From the NCBI GenBank assembly GCA_916610825.1, contig OU744446.1, positions 5,731,309 to 5,795,308 on the forward strand: a stretch of 64,000 nt of DNA, in the 5' to 3' direction. Shown here piece by piece: positions 23,701-31,749 of this stretch. The DNA comes from Haliclystus octoradiatus. Lineage: Eukaryota > Cnidaria > Staurozoa > Stauromedusae > Haliclystidae. Position 1 is the stretch's first letter, and each line of letters begins with the position of its first letter. The notes under the pieces are model-generated. The model saw only the letters and a list, made by a program, of their open reading frames with translations, did no database searches and was not told the origin of the DNA. The position numbers and the translations under genes were made by a program.

Positions 23701-26452
23701 TATGGGTCCAGTGGATAGTTCCTTATTGAATGGTTAATAAATATTGTGCAGTATGCTAGGAAACATAATACGAACTGCTGGTGAAATGCTCATAAACTGT
23801 TCATGAATGTTCATAAGTGGTTAGTGAAAAAGCTATTAATGAAATGTCTGTGAACAGTTAATGAAATGTCTGTGAACAGTTAATGAACTGTTCAATGTCA
23901 TATGCAGCTTATGAAGTCCAAGTACGGTTAATAAACTATTTACATACAATTCATTAGTTCTAACTGGCCTGCTTTGTTGACTTTTCCCTGAACCATTTCT
24001 GATCAAATCTGATGAGTGATTCATTATTTTTAAAATTCAGATTAATAAACACCAGCTAACGTTCATGACATTTTAATAAACGCTTCATGAAGTTTATGTC
24101 GCATTTCTAAACAATTACAAATAGTTCAATACCACTAAATGGTATGTTTCGTATGAACTGTCATAAACAGCTCATCGTGAACCATTTCAGACCATTTCAG
24201 AACTGTCATTTCTGGAACAATTTGTGAAAAGTTTGAAAAGAAACCAGTTGACATTGTACTGTTGATAAACTGTTCACAAGCTTGATATTTTCATTGATAT
24301 TCAATGTTCATCAGCCCTATAACTTGTTTATGAAAGACTTTATGCAAATCAGGTAATAGTGAAAAACACTGCTGGCAAAGAAACTTTAAAATAATTGATA
24401 CTTCTGTTTTCAATGTTTCAATGTTCAAAGTGCAGTTATAGTGTTTTCTACTTGCAAATACTGTATATTTGATTATATATGCATGTTTACTTCAGATGGG
24501 ATCTCTTGGCTATGAGCATAAGGCTAGGTAAGGCCACACCAAAGGCATTGAAGTATGATTGGAAAGACAAATTTATTTGCATTGAAGGTAAATTATATTT
24601 TCATTTATAAAATAAGAAAATGTCATCATAATTGAATCCGATGCTCTACTATTTATGTGATATGGAACAGGTAAGAGGACTATATTTATCAAATATTAAA
24701 CACTTTCTGTACAATATGGGTTATATAAAGAAGAGTGTTGCATCATGAGGAACAATGAAGATGTCAGACAATCAAGAGCTGCCGCGACGAGTGATTTTCT
24801 GAAGCCTTTTGAATACCCCATAGCAACCCGAGTGTTTATATTACAATGAAACCTGTATATAACGACCAGCTACGAGAGGTTGATAAATTGACCACTATAG
24901 ACAGGTGGCCTTTATATACAGGTTTGATTCAATAGAAAATACCATTTTGGACATTGAAAGGGTGACCACTATAGACAAGTGACCGGTGTATAGAGGTGAC
25001 TGTTATAGTAGGTTTGACTGTACCACCATTTTACAAAACAGTGTTTAATACTTGATTTATAAAAAGGAAATATCTTATACGTTTTCAACAATTCCATCCC
25101 GGTGCAACGTGCATGTATGATCACACGTATCACTCAAAATTGGTCGTAAATTATCACACGTATCTTTATTCATATTTTACCCCTCATTTCCTTTTCGCAA
25201 ATCTTGAGTGTTACTGTCAAACTTGGTTAATATCCCCTCTTTAAAGCCCCACCTTGCTTAGTATCCCCACATAAAACTGATGTCTAGTTTCAATTCTCCA
25301 TACAAACTCTCATATTCTTATCTCACTTAATGTCCCCCTTTCATCCGTACCAGAGGAGCAATTTAGCAAATTCGACTATAATAGAATACTCTACGGCCCG
25401 CATTACTAATTTCCGTATTGCATTTATGAAGTTACATGCATTATTTAAAAATAACAATTTTAAATAATAATAATTTTATTTGACTTACAGTACGTTTATA
25501 TGCAAATCCTTGAACATAGTTTCATGTACGCTTTTCATGCACCAATTCCATGAAGCTAATCTGTATAGCCCGAAATAGGGCTATGAACGAATCGCAATTT
25601 AGCTAAATTCGACTATTTCATAATTCATAAAGTTCATATTTCAGAACCTTTTGACTCAACCAATACAGCCAGAGCTGTTTATGCATTTGATAAATTTGAA
25701 TTCATCAAATTTCAGCTCACCAAGGTAAGATTTGATGATTTAACGTTTCGATATAATTCTGAATTTTGTTTCGACACTGTTATTCCAAGATGAATTTTAA
25801 ACACTGATGGAATGATGTTTTAGTGTGTGCTGTTTATATCATATGCGAACCCCTGTGAAAGGGATTTTGAAACGTCATTTTCATGAACTGCTCATGAAGA
25901 ATTCATAAAAAGCAGTCCTATTGCTAGAAAAGTTAGAATGTGTCAGGGAATTCCTTCAGTGGAAGCTCATAAATGGTCATGAAAACAGGCTAAATAATGT
26001 TGAGGAACTGTAATTGCCTAATTAGTCTTTGTTCCTAACTACGTCAAAACACTATTGGTAAATTCCTGTTTGTATAATCTATAGTTCTATCATTTATCAT
26101 CCTCTTTCTTAACCCATATATTGTCAACCTGGGCTGCGTATCAAGGTACAGAGCTCTTTATATCAGTCACTTTTGAACCCTATATACTACCTCGTGTTTT
26201 TTTACACTTTTTTCTTGTCTCATTAAGTACGTTTTGTGTATTATTTTCCATAAAATATTGGGCCTGTGGTATGTTTGATAATTATAAATAATTCATAAAC
26301 CATGTATAACAACTATCCATAAATAGTTTATGAACAGCTCATTAACATAAACCGGTTGTTTTTCATGAACATTTGCATTATTTCAGCAAGCTCTCAATGT
26401 AGCATGCGTACCTGATGCGTACCAGCACCAAGGTTTGTTTCTGAAACCGTAG
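11386..26452 (+). CDS. TENT2: GLD-2-type cytoplasmic poly(A) polymerase (TENT2), whole gene span
   Basis: Spliced gene assembled by eye from GT-AG exons: 11386-11727, (12364-12423 doubtful), 13461-13555, 14494-14557, 15975-16041, 17106-17142, 18271-18310, 19270-19398, 21061-21107, 22200-22273, 23199-23267, 24496-24587, 25645-25724, 26387-26452. All phases from 13461 onward join without a break. The product is a nucleotidyltransferase of the DNA polymerase beta superfamily that adds adenosines to cytoplasmic RNAs, usually recruited by partner RNA-binding proteins. Evidence: the LVGSSCNGFASKSSDADF active-site block with both aspartates, the third aspartate in CDCDININN, NDASQGTLSSYSLVLMV, and EPFDSTNTARAV of the PAP-associated domain, all close to vertebrate GLD-2. 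The N-terminus is low complexity as in relatives. One stretch before the active site (about 20 residues in relatives) was not found. A pyrimidine tract and AG at 11355-11356, 29 bases before the ATG, could be a 5' UTR acceptor or a trans-splice acceptor. Confidence 0.85.
12025..12170. mobile_element. hAT-type MITE, family B, copy 1
   Basis: Ends CAGTGTCTGACAAA and TTTTTGCCGGACCCAG are inverted relatives of the family terminus CAGGGTCCGACAAA. Flanking octamers CTGATATG and CTGATATA (7 of 8) are the target-site duplication. Lies in TENT2 intron 1. Confidence 0.85.
12364..12423 (+). CDS. TENT2: TENT2 candidate exon 2 (doubtful 3' end)
   Basis: After a TTTTAG acceptor the phase-0 frame reads LSKEIKTFAKSEDQSSDTYP, which aligns with the LSQQILELFxxxQQQASDL helix just before the catalytic domain of vertebrate GLD-2. 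It follows exon 1 (…RVYQ) in the right phase. However no GT donor precedes the in-frame TAA at 12424, and about 20 further residues expected before ATLHLVGSS are missing. Either the donor is non-canonical, the exon is damaged or misassembled here, or it is a chance match. Confidence 0.4.
13461..13555 (+). CDS. TENT2: TENT2 exon: nucleotidyltransferase active site
   Basis: TTTAG acceptor, GTATGC donor; enters with two bases (CT) and leaves in phase 0. Encodes ATLHLVGSSCNGFASKSSDADFCLMLSTHQK, holding the G-S motif and the D-x-D metal-binding pair of the polymerase-beta fold. Confidence 0.9.
13838..14050. mobile_element. hAT-type MITE, family B, copy 2
   Basis: Starts CAGGGTCCGACAAAGC and ends TTTTGTCTGACCCTG. 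The flanking octamers are only loosely alike (about 6 of 8), so the copy is older or the boundary is off by a base. Longer than other copies (213 bp). In a TENT2 intron. Confidence 0.75.
14494..14557 (+). CDS. TENT2: TENT2 exon (VDQKYEAVVYLRRLQKLLRGC)
   Basis: TAATAG acceptor, GTAAGTG donor, phase 0 in and 1 out. Corresponds to the helix after the active-site strand in GLD-2. Confidence 0.85.
14635..14880. repeat. Dispersed repeat, family R, copy 1
   Basis: Shares long similarity with 24688-25150 (AACACTTTCTATGCAATATGG..., GAAGCCTTTTGA..., ATATCTTATACGTTTT...). Contains an internal inverted pair CACTTTCTATGCAATATGG / CCATATTGCACAGAAAGTG. Nature unknown, probably a MITE-like DNA element. Confidence 0.6.
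15096..15345. repeat. Dispersed repeat with TAG microsatellite end
   Basis: A (TAG)n run at about 15098-15111 is followed by TATAGACAGTCACATTATAG and CGTCCCTCTTACGCC, found again in the opposite orientation at about 56799-56870 next to its own (CTA)n-like run. A simple-repeat end suggests the 3' terminus of a retroposon (LINE or SINE), but no coding or polymerase III signature was seen. Confidence 0.5.
15633..15691. repeat. Perfect 59-bp palindrome (29-bp arms, 1-base centre)
   Basis: Left arm starts AAATTATGACTCAAAGATTA and the right arm is its exact reverse complement, separated by one base at 15662. Lies in a TENT2 intron. The left part resembles a repeat at about 20340-20390. Confidence 0.95.
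15760..15786 (+). repeat. (ATG)n/(GAT)n microsatellite
   Basis: About nine tandem trinucleotides of the GAT register within a TENT2 intron. Confidence 0.9.
15975..16041 (+). CDS. TENT2: TENT2 exon (AKVPILKFKDEV)
   Basis: TTTTCAG acceptor, GTATGT donor; takes one base from the previous exon (G+CT = Ala) and leaves in phase 2. Encodes AFIRKVLVIKAKVPILKFKD, matching RAKVPIVKFRD of GLD-2. Confidence 0.9.
16368..16540. mobile_element. hAT-type MITE, family B, copy 3
   Basis: Starts CAGGGTCCGACAATAG and ends GTGGACTCTG; flanking octamers GTATTATA and GTTTTATA differ at one base. In a TENT2 intron. Confidence 0.85.
16681..16856 (+). mobile_element. pogo-like MITE, family A, copy 3
   Basis: Starts CAGTGAAACCTGTATATAAC and ends AACAGGTTTGACTG before TA. 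In a TENT2 intron. Confidence 0.8.
17106..17142 (+). CDS. TENT2: TENT2 exon: third catalytic aspartate
   Basis: TTATAG acceptor, GTAGGA donor; phase 2 in, 0 out. Encodes GCDCDININNAV, matching VEFDLNVNNIV of GLD-2, where the D before (L/I)N is the third metal ligand. Confidence 0.85.
17170..17640. repeat. Dispersed repeat, homologous to 57740-58230
   Basis: Shared blocks include ATCAGAAAATCnCGAGC, a CTCCTGATC-type segment, AGATCGATTGCG/ACC and CAATCAGnTTGAT, in the same order. Within the first part the ends CAGTTTCCTATGAGC and GCTTATAGGAAACTG (about 17190 and 17336) form an inverted repeat. Likely a DNA element family; superfamily unknown. Confidence 0.55.
18271..18310 (+). CDS. TENT2: TENT2 exon (GIRNTHLLRTYSR)
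   Basis: GTTTTAG acceptor, GTAAGA donor; phase 0 in, 1 out. GIRNTxLLRTY is a hallmark block of GLD-2. Confidence 0.9.
18343..18708. mobile_element. pogo-like MITE, family A, copy 4 (long symmetrical form)
   Basis: Both ends carry the same CAGTGAAACCTG-type terminus (left CAGTGAAGCCCTGAATATAA, right ATAGGTTTCACTG) with TA on each side. It is larger than other copies and carries a 56-bp insertion at 18400-18455. Confidence 0.75.
18400..18455. mobile_element. Mini inverted-repeat element CCCCTG...CAGGGG inside a MITE
   Basis: Arms CCCCTGCGAAAAACAGTTCA and TGAACTGTTTTTCTCAGGGG are nearly exact inverted repeats around a 16-base centre. It interrupts family A sequence, apparently with a TG duplication. 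The same termini bound a 0.9-kb element at 21135-22055, so this looks like a miniature derivative. Confidence 0.7.
18878..19052. mobile_element. hAT-type MITE, family B, copy 4 (perfect TSD)
   Basis: Starts CAGGGTCCAACAAAAC, ends TTTTGTCGGACCCTG, flanked by identical octamers TTTATACT (18870-18877 and 19053-19060). This copy fixes the ends of the family. Confidence 0.95.
19270..19398 (+). CDS. TENT2: TENT2 exon (NDASQGTLSSYSLVLMV)
   Basis: ACATACAG acceptor, GTAGGT donor; phase 1 in and out. Encodes VDDRVVPLVKIIKQWAK and INDASQGTLSSYSLVLMV, the central domain helices of the polymerase, very close to vertebrate GLD-2. Confidence 0.95.
19459..19621 (+). mobile_element. pogo-like MITE, family A, copy 5
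   Basis: TA-flanked, starts CAGTGAAACCTGTATGTAAC and ends AACAGGTTTGATTG; slightly shortened inside. In a TENT2 intron. Confidence 0.8.
20310..20460. repeat. Dispersed repeat, related to 42490-42640
   Basis: Shares CTTTTTCTGTTACTCAGAGT / CTTTTCCGTTACTCGGAGT followed by TTGCAA and AAAACGCG in the same order with 42490-42640. Its left part also resembles 15600-15660. Nature unknown. Confidence 0.45.
21061..21107 (+). CDS. TENT2: TENT2 exon (PPILASLQRDYS)
   Basis: ATCTAG acceptor, GTAAGT donor; phase 1 in, 0 out. Corresponds to PILPSLQKIYPE of GLD-2. Confidence 0.85.
21135..22055. mobile_element. CCCCTG-terminated element packed with TTCATGAA motifs
   Basis: Begins CCCCTGTGAATAATT and ends AATTTTCCCGCAGGGG, the inverted-repeat termini also seen in the 56-bp element at 18400-18455. 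The interior has many copies of the palindromic word GTTCATGAAC and variants (for example around 21190-21220 and 21720-21910), in irregular spacing. No open frame of note. Target duplication is unclear (possibly AAT). Lies in a TENT2 intron. Confidence 0.6.
22200..22273 (+). CDS. TENT2: TENT2 exon (DYFSTDIEVDQLPQF)
   Basis: CAACAG acceptor, GTACGT donor; phase 0 in, 2 out. Less conserved linker of the PAP-associated region. Confidence 0.8.
22458..22634. mobile_element. hAT-type MITE, family B, copy 5, nested
   Basis: Starts CAGGGTTCAACAAAAAG; the right end is degraded (TCTGTCAGACCATA). Flanking octamers TTGGTATG and TTTGTATG match 7 of 8. It splits the family A MITE. Confidence 0.85.
22695..23093 (-). 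mobile_element. tRNA-derived SINE with perfect 11-bp TSD, nested
   Basis: Bounded by GCACCTGCATA on both sides (22684-22694 and 23094-23104). Read on the minus strand it starts GGGGTTGAGGAGGATTAGTT, and GGATTAGTTCAGGTGGCAGAGC resembles a tRNA acceptor and D arm with an A box; ATTCAAATCC about 60-100 bases on could be a B box, with a TACATAT-type repeat between. The body continues through CTGCGGCGCATCC and CCACTCCTTTAGAAATAGAG and ends in a (TTAC)n-like tail. Partial copies lie near 36425, 43480, 49068 and 61880. Confidence 0.8.
23199..23267 (+). CDS. TENT2: TENT2 exon (SNSQLIGELLCGFFEYFAVHY)
   Basis: TATGTAG acceptor, GTATGT donor; phase 2 in and out. Matches SNLGDLLLGFLKYYATEF of GLD-2, start of the PAP-associated domain core. 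Confidence 0.9.
23283..24340. repeat. TTCATGAA-rich tract
   Basis: Dense, irregular copies of TTCATGAAC, TTCATAAAC and GTTCATGAA with their complements over about 1 kb of a TENT2 intron, like the interior of the element at 21135-22055. A left-hand GAGAAAAAATTCA resembles the terminal motif of that family, but no CCCCTG end was found, so bounds are approximate. Weaker patches occur at about 25880-25985, 26270-26375 and 28210-28330. Confidence 0.55.
24496..24587 (+). CDS. TENT2: TENT2 exon (WDLLAMSIRLGKATPK)
   Basis: CTTCAG acceptor, GTAAAT donor; phase 2 in, 1 out. Encodes WDLLAMSIRLGKATPK and WKDKFICIE, matching IxWRNKYICVE of GLD-2. Confidence 0.9.
24688..25150. repeat. Dispersed repeat, family R, copy 2, split by a MITE
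   Basis: Same sequence as 14635-14880 on both sides of the family A MITE at 24844-25020, so the MITE inserted into it. Confidence 0.6.
24844..25020 (+). mobile_element. pogo-like MITE, family A, copy 7, nested in family R
   Basis: TA on both sides (24842-24843, 25021-25022), starts CAATGAAACCTGTATATAAC and ends TAGTAGGTTTGACTG. Confidence 0.8.
25214..25378. mobile_element. TA-target MITE, family C, copy 2
   Basis: Same as 1-185: GTCAAACTTGGTTAATATCC at the left, AGCAAATTCGACTA at the right, with TA on both sides. In a TENT2 intron. Confidence 0.75.
25645..25724 (+). CDS. TENT2: TENT2 exon (EPFDSTNTARAV)
   Basis: TTTCAG acceptor, GTAAGA donor; phase 1 in, 0 out. EPFDSTNTARAVYAFDKF matches EPFDGTNTARAVHEKQKF, the most diagnostic block of GLD-2. 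Confidence 0.95.
26387..26452 (+). CDS. TENT2: TENT2 predicted last coding exon
   Basis: TATTTCAG acceptor, then 21 codons (QALNVACVPDAYQHQGLFLK...) and TAG in the phase left by the previous exon. The residues are not conserved with GLD-2 C-termini, so this is the best splice candidate rather than a homology call; no AATAAA follows closely. Confidence 0.45.
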   Translation, partial: QALNVACVPDAYQHQGLFLKP

Positions 26453-27700
26453 GATCTGTGAACTGGTTTTCTGCCCATCGCAAAAGCACCTATATAAATT
26501 TGTTAAAAATCATTGCCTGCAACTCATAACATTTATTCCATTTCATATTCATAAATACATATTTTTTGGCATTTTGGTGCTTGGTTGGTGGAAGGTCAGC
26601 AGCCAATAATAACTGACAGAAGCTAGGATATCGAGAAAGGCACACCTGCACAACAAACTTAGACACATATCTTTAAAGAAAATACATTTGCGAGACCTAA
26701 ATGCAGTACTGCACACAAGTAAAAGAAGTTTAACACAAGAACAGGTTAAACAATAACCAGATATTAACAATATACTAAAATCTCAGATTGAGAGAGGAAC
26801 TCCAAGTGGCTAGCAAGCTAAACCATTGATGCAAGAATGACAACTTCTTTCTATATTCAGAGATATGCGCACAAACAGAAGATTACATTTCATATTGCAC
26901 ATTGAACTCATACCGGTCTTTTCCCTTATATCCTGTTGAAGCCTGCTTATTATAGTCAATATGTTGTTGCCCCCTAGCAACCGTATGGCAGACTTGATTT
27001 TAACCTTGCTTAAGTCTTTGACTTAACCCCATATAAATTATTCACACCTCGATTCACACACTGTCGCAAAACATCATTTGTCATAACATTTAAATGTTTG
27101 TGAAACACATCAAAGGTATTAGCCGCAACAATGATCTTAATAATGATAAAACACCTTAATGCATAAATTATATCCCAAACTCATGGGAACTTGTTGGGCG
27201 GAAAATCACACTTTAGTTTACATACCCTATTGTTCGAGAAAAAACCTTGGGGCTCGTACGTTGTATGTTGTAAAAAGGATTTTGCATGACATATTTTCTC
27301 TCTTGTTTTTAAGGCACATAATAGCATCAAGGTTAGTGAAACAATTGATTGCCTTTTCCAATAATATGAATTTGGTAAAATGAAGTCCATTGTCAAGACG
27401 AAGAAACAATGTCAAAATGGATGACTTGTAAATATTTTAATATCAAATTTTTATCATAGAATTTATCTCTATACTATTATTTCTTGTTGAATAAATAATT
27501 GATTATATAATTATGCAATAGTCTTTCATGCAGCTATCATTCAAGGGGTTTTTGTAAAATTTCCAGAATAATCAAACCAACTTCTCAATCATGATTAAAA
27601 CTTAAATCTTGTATATCGACTAGTTCATTAGTTTGGACCATATACTCACATAATATAATATAACATAATATATATAATAATATTACAATATAATAATAAT

Positions 27701-27785
<85 letters not shown>

Positions 27786-28807
27786 AGTAATAATAATAAT
27801 ACTTTATTATTGTAATATTATAATATATATAACATAATATGCAAACCAACTTCTCAATCATGATTAACCGTAAAACTTTAAAACTTGTATATCGACTGGT
27901 TCATCAGTTTGGACGATAGACTCACATAGGCTGCCAACCTGTGACGTCACAAGTATCCACCATACCACCAGTACCCCAGACATATTATTTACAATACTTG
28001 ATTCAACAAAATATGTAAATGTTCATGTTTTGGCGTCAGTCGTAAGGGTCTGTTCAAGGTGTTCGGAACGCCTGATCACAATCCAATTACAAAGGCGTTC
28101 TCATTCCGTTTCATACGCTTGATTTTTGGCTACAGCTTAATAGGATCAGCACATGCAGTGTATGAACGAGGTCTAATTAAGCATAGTGTCCATGCAAAAT
28201 ACAGTTCAATGGACTTTTAGATCAATGGATTTTTATAAACAGTTTGTACATGAACCCACAGGTTTCATGAGTTCATGAACTGTTGAAAGACCAACTGTTA
28301 ATAAATGTTCATGAATATTCACAAACTCATTTTCTTTGGCACAACAACTCAATTTCTCTAGCATATGTTGTTATATTTTTGCAATAGAAAGAATATGAAA
28401 ATAAAGTGGCCTTAAATATTCCTCTAATCACAAGATCTTCAAATTTTATACAACGGAATGTTGATGAACTAACCAAAAGTTCATTTTTTCTCGTTTAATG
28501 TTGTACATTACTAAATGCGTTTTTATTAATGAAATTTACAATTGGGTTTTAAACCCTATTCTGAATAGAGTACATGCATAGTAATAAATATGTGCCATGC
28601 TGATGAGATTGCTAGTAATCAGACTAATAATATTTGCTGAAATCCTGCAAAAGATTGTATATACTGTAAAATTATTATTACAGTATAGATTATATATGTT
28701 GGTGAATAACGTCGTAGAGTTAATTCTTTAAAGAAAGTACGAAATAAGTCCAATTACCGGTATGAACATCTAAATATTGTTCATTGAAACGTTTTACAAC
28801 TGTAATT
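26453..28807. other. Intergenic space between convergent TENT2 and PTTG1IP
   Basis: Holds a long AAT/ATA microsatellite and a TTCATGAA patch (about 28210-28330). A CAACTTCTCAATCATGATTAA... phrase occurs on both sides of the microsatellite (about 27578 and 27846), so the microsatellite sits within a local duplication. No gene recognised. Confidence 0.45.
27655..27840 (+). repeat. AAT/ATA-rich microsatellite
   Basis: An uninterrupted (AAT)n core at about 27690-27785 flanked by ATAAT-rich sequence; flanks are partly inverted (TAATATTAT...). Confidence 0.95.
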
Positions 28808-29055
28808 TTAAATCAAAGGTTCCTCATCTTCATCCTTTAGTAAACCATATTTACGTCGGATCTCATCTGTTCTTTCCTTTCTTTCTGTTTTGCGTTGACT
28901 TTCTTTCTGTCTACGTTCTTCTTTTCTTCTTTGAACACGATCATCTTCTTTACCGTAATTTGTTTTTTTTCGGCAACACTTGCAGTAAATTAAACAACCA
29001 CAAAGCAGTAGAAGAAAGCCAACTACGCTTGGAATCACAATAATTAAGATTTGAC
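28808..29055 (-). CDS. PTTG1IP: PTTG1IP exon 2 (membrane segment and cytosolic coiled coil)
   Basis: Acceptor TTTTAG at 29056-29057 on the minus strand; enters with GT of the split glycine codon and ends at TAA. Holds the membrane helix and the RTDEIRRKYGLL signature. Confidence 0.9.
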
Positions 29056-31275
29056 CTAAAAGCCAGAATGAAATAATAAATTCTCATATCAAATATATAA
29101 TTTCATGGAAATAAATCAAAACTGATTTGTGGCAATGACAATTGCACTCATAAAATACTGCAGCACAGCACATTTACTTCGGTTTTGCATTGAATTGACA
29201 CTTGAAGCAAAATAAACTATTCAGTTGGTTAAAAATTGAATTGTAAAAAAATACAATTAATATATGGCTAAAAAAAGCAATAGCAATGTTTGTTGCTTTC
29301 AGCTATTTTGAAAATGTAGATTGTTTATGTGATCTGATATTATGTGTTGGTTACGATGTGTTATTATATGAATAATGACACTGGTATTCAGGGTCTGACA
29401 TGAAGGTTCAGCCTTCTGGTATCCTAGAGGCATTTCATTATTTTCTTCTGAATTTTTTTCTTGATGTTTGACCAATAAATCAGTAAAAATATCAATTTTC
29501 TTCTGAAGTTGCTTTAACTCCTCGGAATCTAATATTCCAGGATTCCTGCTTTTGTCGCACCCAGCTGGTATTGTAACTTGATGTTAATGATGCAAAGGAA
29601 TTGTAATCAAGAAAGGAGTTTAAACGTAAGAGTTATACGTTGATAGTGGAGTTGTTTGAAGTATGCCATAAGAAGCAGAGCGAATAAAGTTTAGGCCTAC
29701 TTTAAATGTGTTGTTTTCAATCTGTCACATCGACCCAAAGTCTTACAAGATCTGCAAAAGATTTAGTATTCTGGTATCCTATTAGTTTTAAACTATTTTC
29801 TTCTTTTAGAATCATGGGTTTATCCTATCATGCGGGAAAAAAGTCTGTTTGATCGCATAATGCTTTGTGCGGAAACAATGCCGGATTACATCTGCTCAAT
29901 ATTTAAAATTAATTTAATATTTATTTTGATTGGTTGAGACTCTACCAAAGTAAACAATCAGAGCTAACGGTTACATATATTTACACACTGTAGCATACTT
30001 ATGCTCAAGCAATGATAAAATACAGTCATAAATCAAGCCAGATTTCAATAGATTGAATACATTATTGCCTCATGATCGCTTCAGCATGAAACTTCAAGTA
30101 GCAAATATGACTGTCTGATTCTCTGACTATTATTATTATTTAAGCTCTGCTATTTATTTATTGGACTGAGCCCTATGTCCGATCAATAAGACAATGTTTT
30201 ACAACAATATTATGAACGGATTAAAAATAAAACCTGAATCCTAAACTCGACGTAATCCAGGAATTCTCAGTCAGATTTCTCTTCCATCAGTTTCTTGAAC
30301 CTGGGCAAGCATCTTAGGGTAATTTTGAACATAATTGAAGCAAAATATATTGTTGTTTCATAATATCTGTAAGACAAACAGCTGATGTAGGCACTTAGGA
30401 AGCCATGTGTTATTGTCATGTGAAATTATATTATAATATTAGGTATACCAGACATCCTACTCATATTCAATAGGACATATATAGGCTTTCGATTTATAAT
30501 TCATTAGAAATTTCAATCATTTATACTTGGCATTGTAATAAGACAGCAGGGTAGTCGTCACCAAATCATCAATAATAATAGGCCTACAATGAATTCCAAA
30601 TATTCAAAATTCTGTTTTCAAACTTTTTCATTATAATGTTTGTAGGAAAAGCAAAATAATATTTTCTTCTCGACCTCTTCTTGCAGAAGGATTCAAATTT
30701 AACATTTGCATTCTGCTTTAAAAGTTGAAAATCAAAGAGCAGAACTAATAACAAACATGTTGAGTCAGGTTCAGTCGAAGACGAAAGAGAATATGAAAAG
30801 TTGAAAACAACTATTAACTAAAGTGCACACATCAAATCAGTGTTTTAGGATAGCAGATTTTGTTTCGGAGGAACTTCCTTACGTTTGCAGGCCTTTGTAT
30901 GGTAAATCAGTTCGTCCCAAAACTTCTTATACGTAAAACTCTTGTAGCCCTACCTGAAATCGTGCACTGCTTCCAGTACCAGTGCTTGCTCGGGCAATCA
31001 CGAGGTACAACGTCTTTGACGATATACTTTTCACATTGTTTGGTTGAAGAACACCAATAACAACGACGGTCTTTGGTACACGAAGAACATGTCGACGAGG
31101 TATTACACGAGAATGGGGGTTCCGGAGTAGCTGTAATTGGTGGTGGTTGGGTTGTAGTCAGTATAGTTGCGTTGCTTTTTGTTGTGACGATGGGCGATTG
31201 AGTTGTCGTTGTATTAGAACATATTACTAAACCAGTATATTGTAGGCATACCGAAGCAAATAATAAATACTTCAT
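28808..31275 (-). CDS. PTTG1IP: PTTG1-interacting protein homologue (PTTG1IP), whole gene span
   Basis: Two exons, 31275-30954 and 29055-28808, join in phase (G + GT = Gly) to give a 189-residue protein; human PTTG1IP has 180. Order of parts: signal peptide (MKYLLFASVCLQYTGLVICS), a Thr/Pro/Ser-rich extracellular stretch likely O-glycosylated, a small cysteine-rich PSI-like module (CNTSSTCSSCTKDRRCYWC...CPSKHWYWKQC), a membrane segment (ILIIVIPSVVGFLLLLCGCL), a cysteine cluster at the membrane face (CKCC), then a charged coiled coil rich in E, R and K ending RTDEIRRKYGLLKDEDEEP, which matches RHDEIRKKYGLFKEENP of the human protein. The family binds PTTG1/securin and shuttles between membranes and nucleus in mammals; conservation of that role here is an inference. 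The Thr-rich stretch is longer than in vertebrates. Confidence 0.9.
29389..29564. mobile_element. hAT-type MITE, family B, copy 6 (perfect TSD)
   Basis: Starts CAGGGTCTGACATG and ends TTTTGTCGCACCCAG, flanked by identical octamers CTGGTATT (29381-29388, 29565-29572). In the PTTG1IP intron. Confidence 0.95.
30954..31275 (-). CDS. PTTG1IP: PTTG1IP exon 1 (signal peptide and PSI-like module)
   Basis: The start was placed at 31275 (MKYLLFASV) because it opens a signal peptide; the frame stays open upstream to 31458 but that part has no secretory or conserved character. Donor reads GTAGGG after CACGATTTCAG; leaves in phase 1. Confidence 0.9.
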
Positions 31276-31705
31276 GGCTGTGATATGGCTGTTTCGCCTC
31301 TGTTGGAGTAGAATAATTGACAGCACCAGAAAAATATCAGTCGAATTGCGATGGACGAAAAAAATTGTTGTGTGGAACGCCGCGTTCTCAAAAAGAGAGA
31401 TTGGGCATGAAATTACGTCATTGCTTTGTCGGAGTTGTACGGAGTCAGAACTTTGCACTTGGCTCCGACTGCTGCTCCGAAAATATAAAAAAAAATTTAT
31501 GGAAAAATAGACTTTGTCTCAGACTACTGCTCGTTCAAATTTTGCTTCGTGATCTTCAATAAAGTACGTACTCAGCCTCAGTAAATGTTCAATAATTTGA
31601 TACTCCATCTCCCTACGCTTTTGCTCGTCCCTGTAAAGCCGATGTATGGCCAATCCCCCTTGGCCAATTACAGCAGGTTAACAACACATTCTGCTAAAAA
31701 AAACT
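31276..31705. other. Spacer between PTTG1IP start and DUF229 gene end
   Basis: Both neighbours are on the minus strand, so this holds the PTTG1IP promoter and the 3' flank of the DUF229 gene. No further gene recognised; plus-strand open frames here are chance. Confidence 0.4.
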
Positions 31706-31708
31706 ATT

Positions 31709-31720
31709 TTATTTTTATTT
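31709..31720 (-). terminator. Tandem polyadenylation signals for the DUF229 gene
   Basis: On the minus strand two AATAAA hexamers lie about 30-40 bases after the stop codon. Close spacing would give a very short 3' UTR. Confidence 0.55.
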
Positions 31721-31749
31721 TATCATTCTTTTTACAATTTCATCATACT

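Noticed and set aside
27646-27861. Poly-isoleucine open frame
   Set aside because: It is only the translation of the AAT/ATA microsatellite.
28777-29043. Plus-strand 88-codon frame
   Set aside because: It is the shadow of PTTG1IP exon 2 on the other strand.
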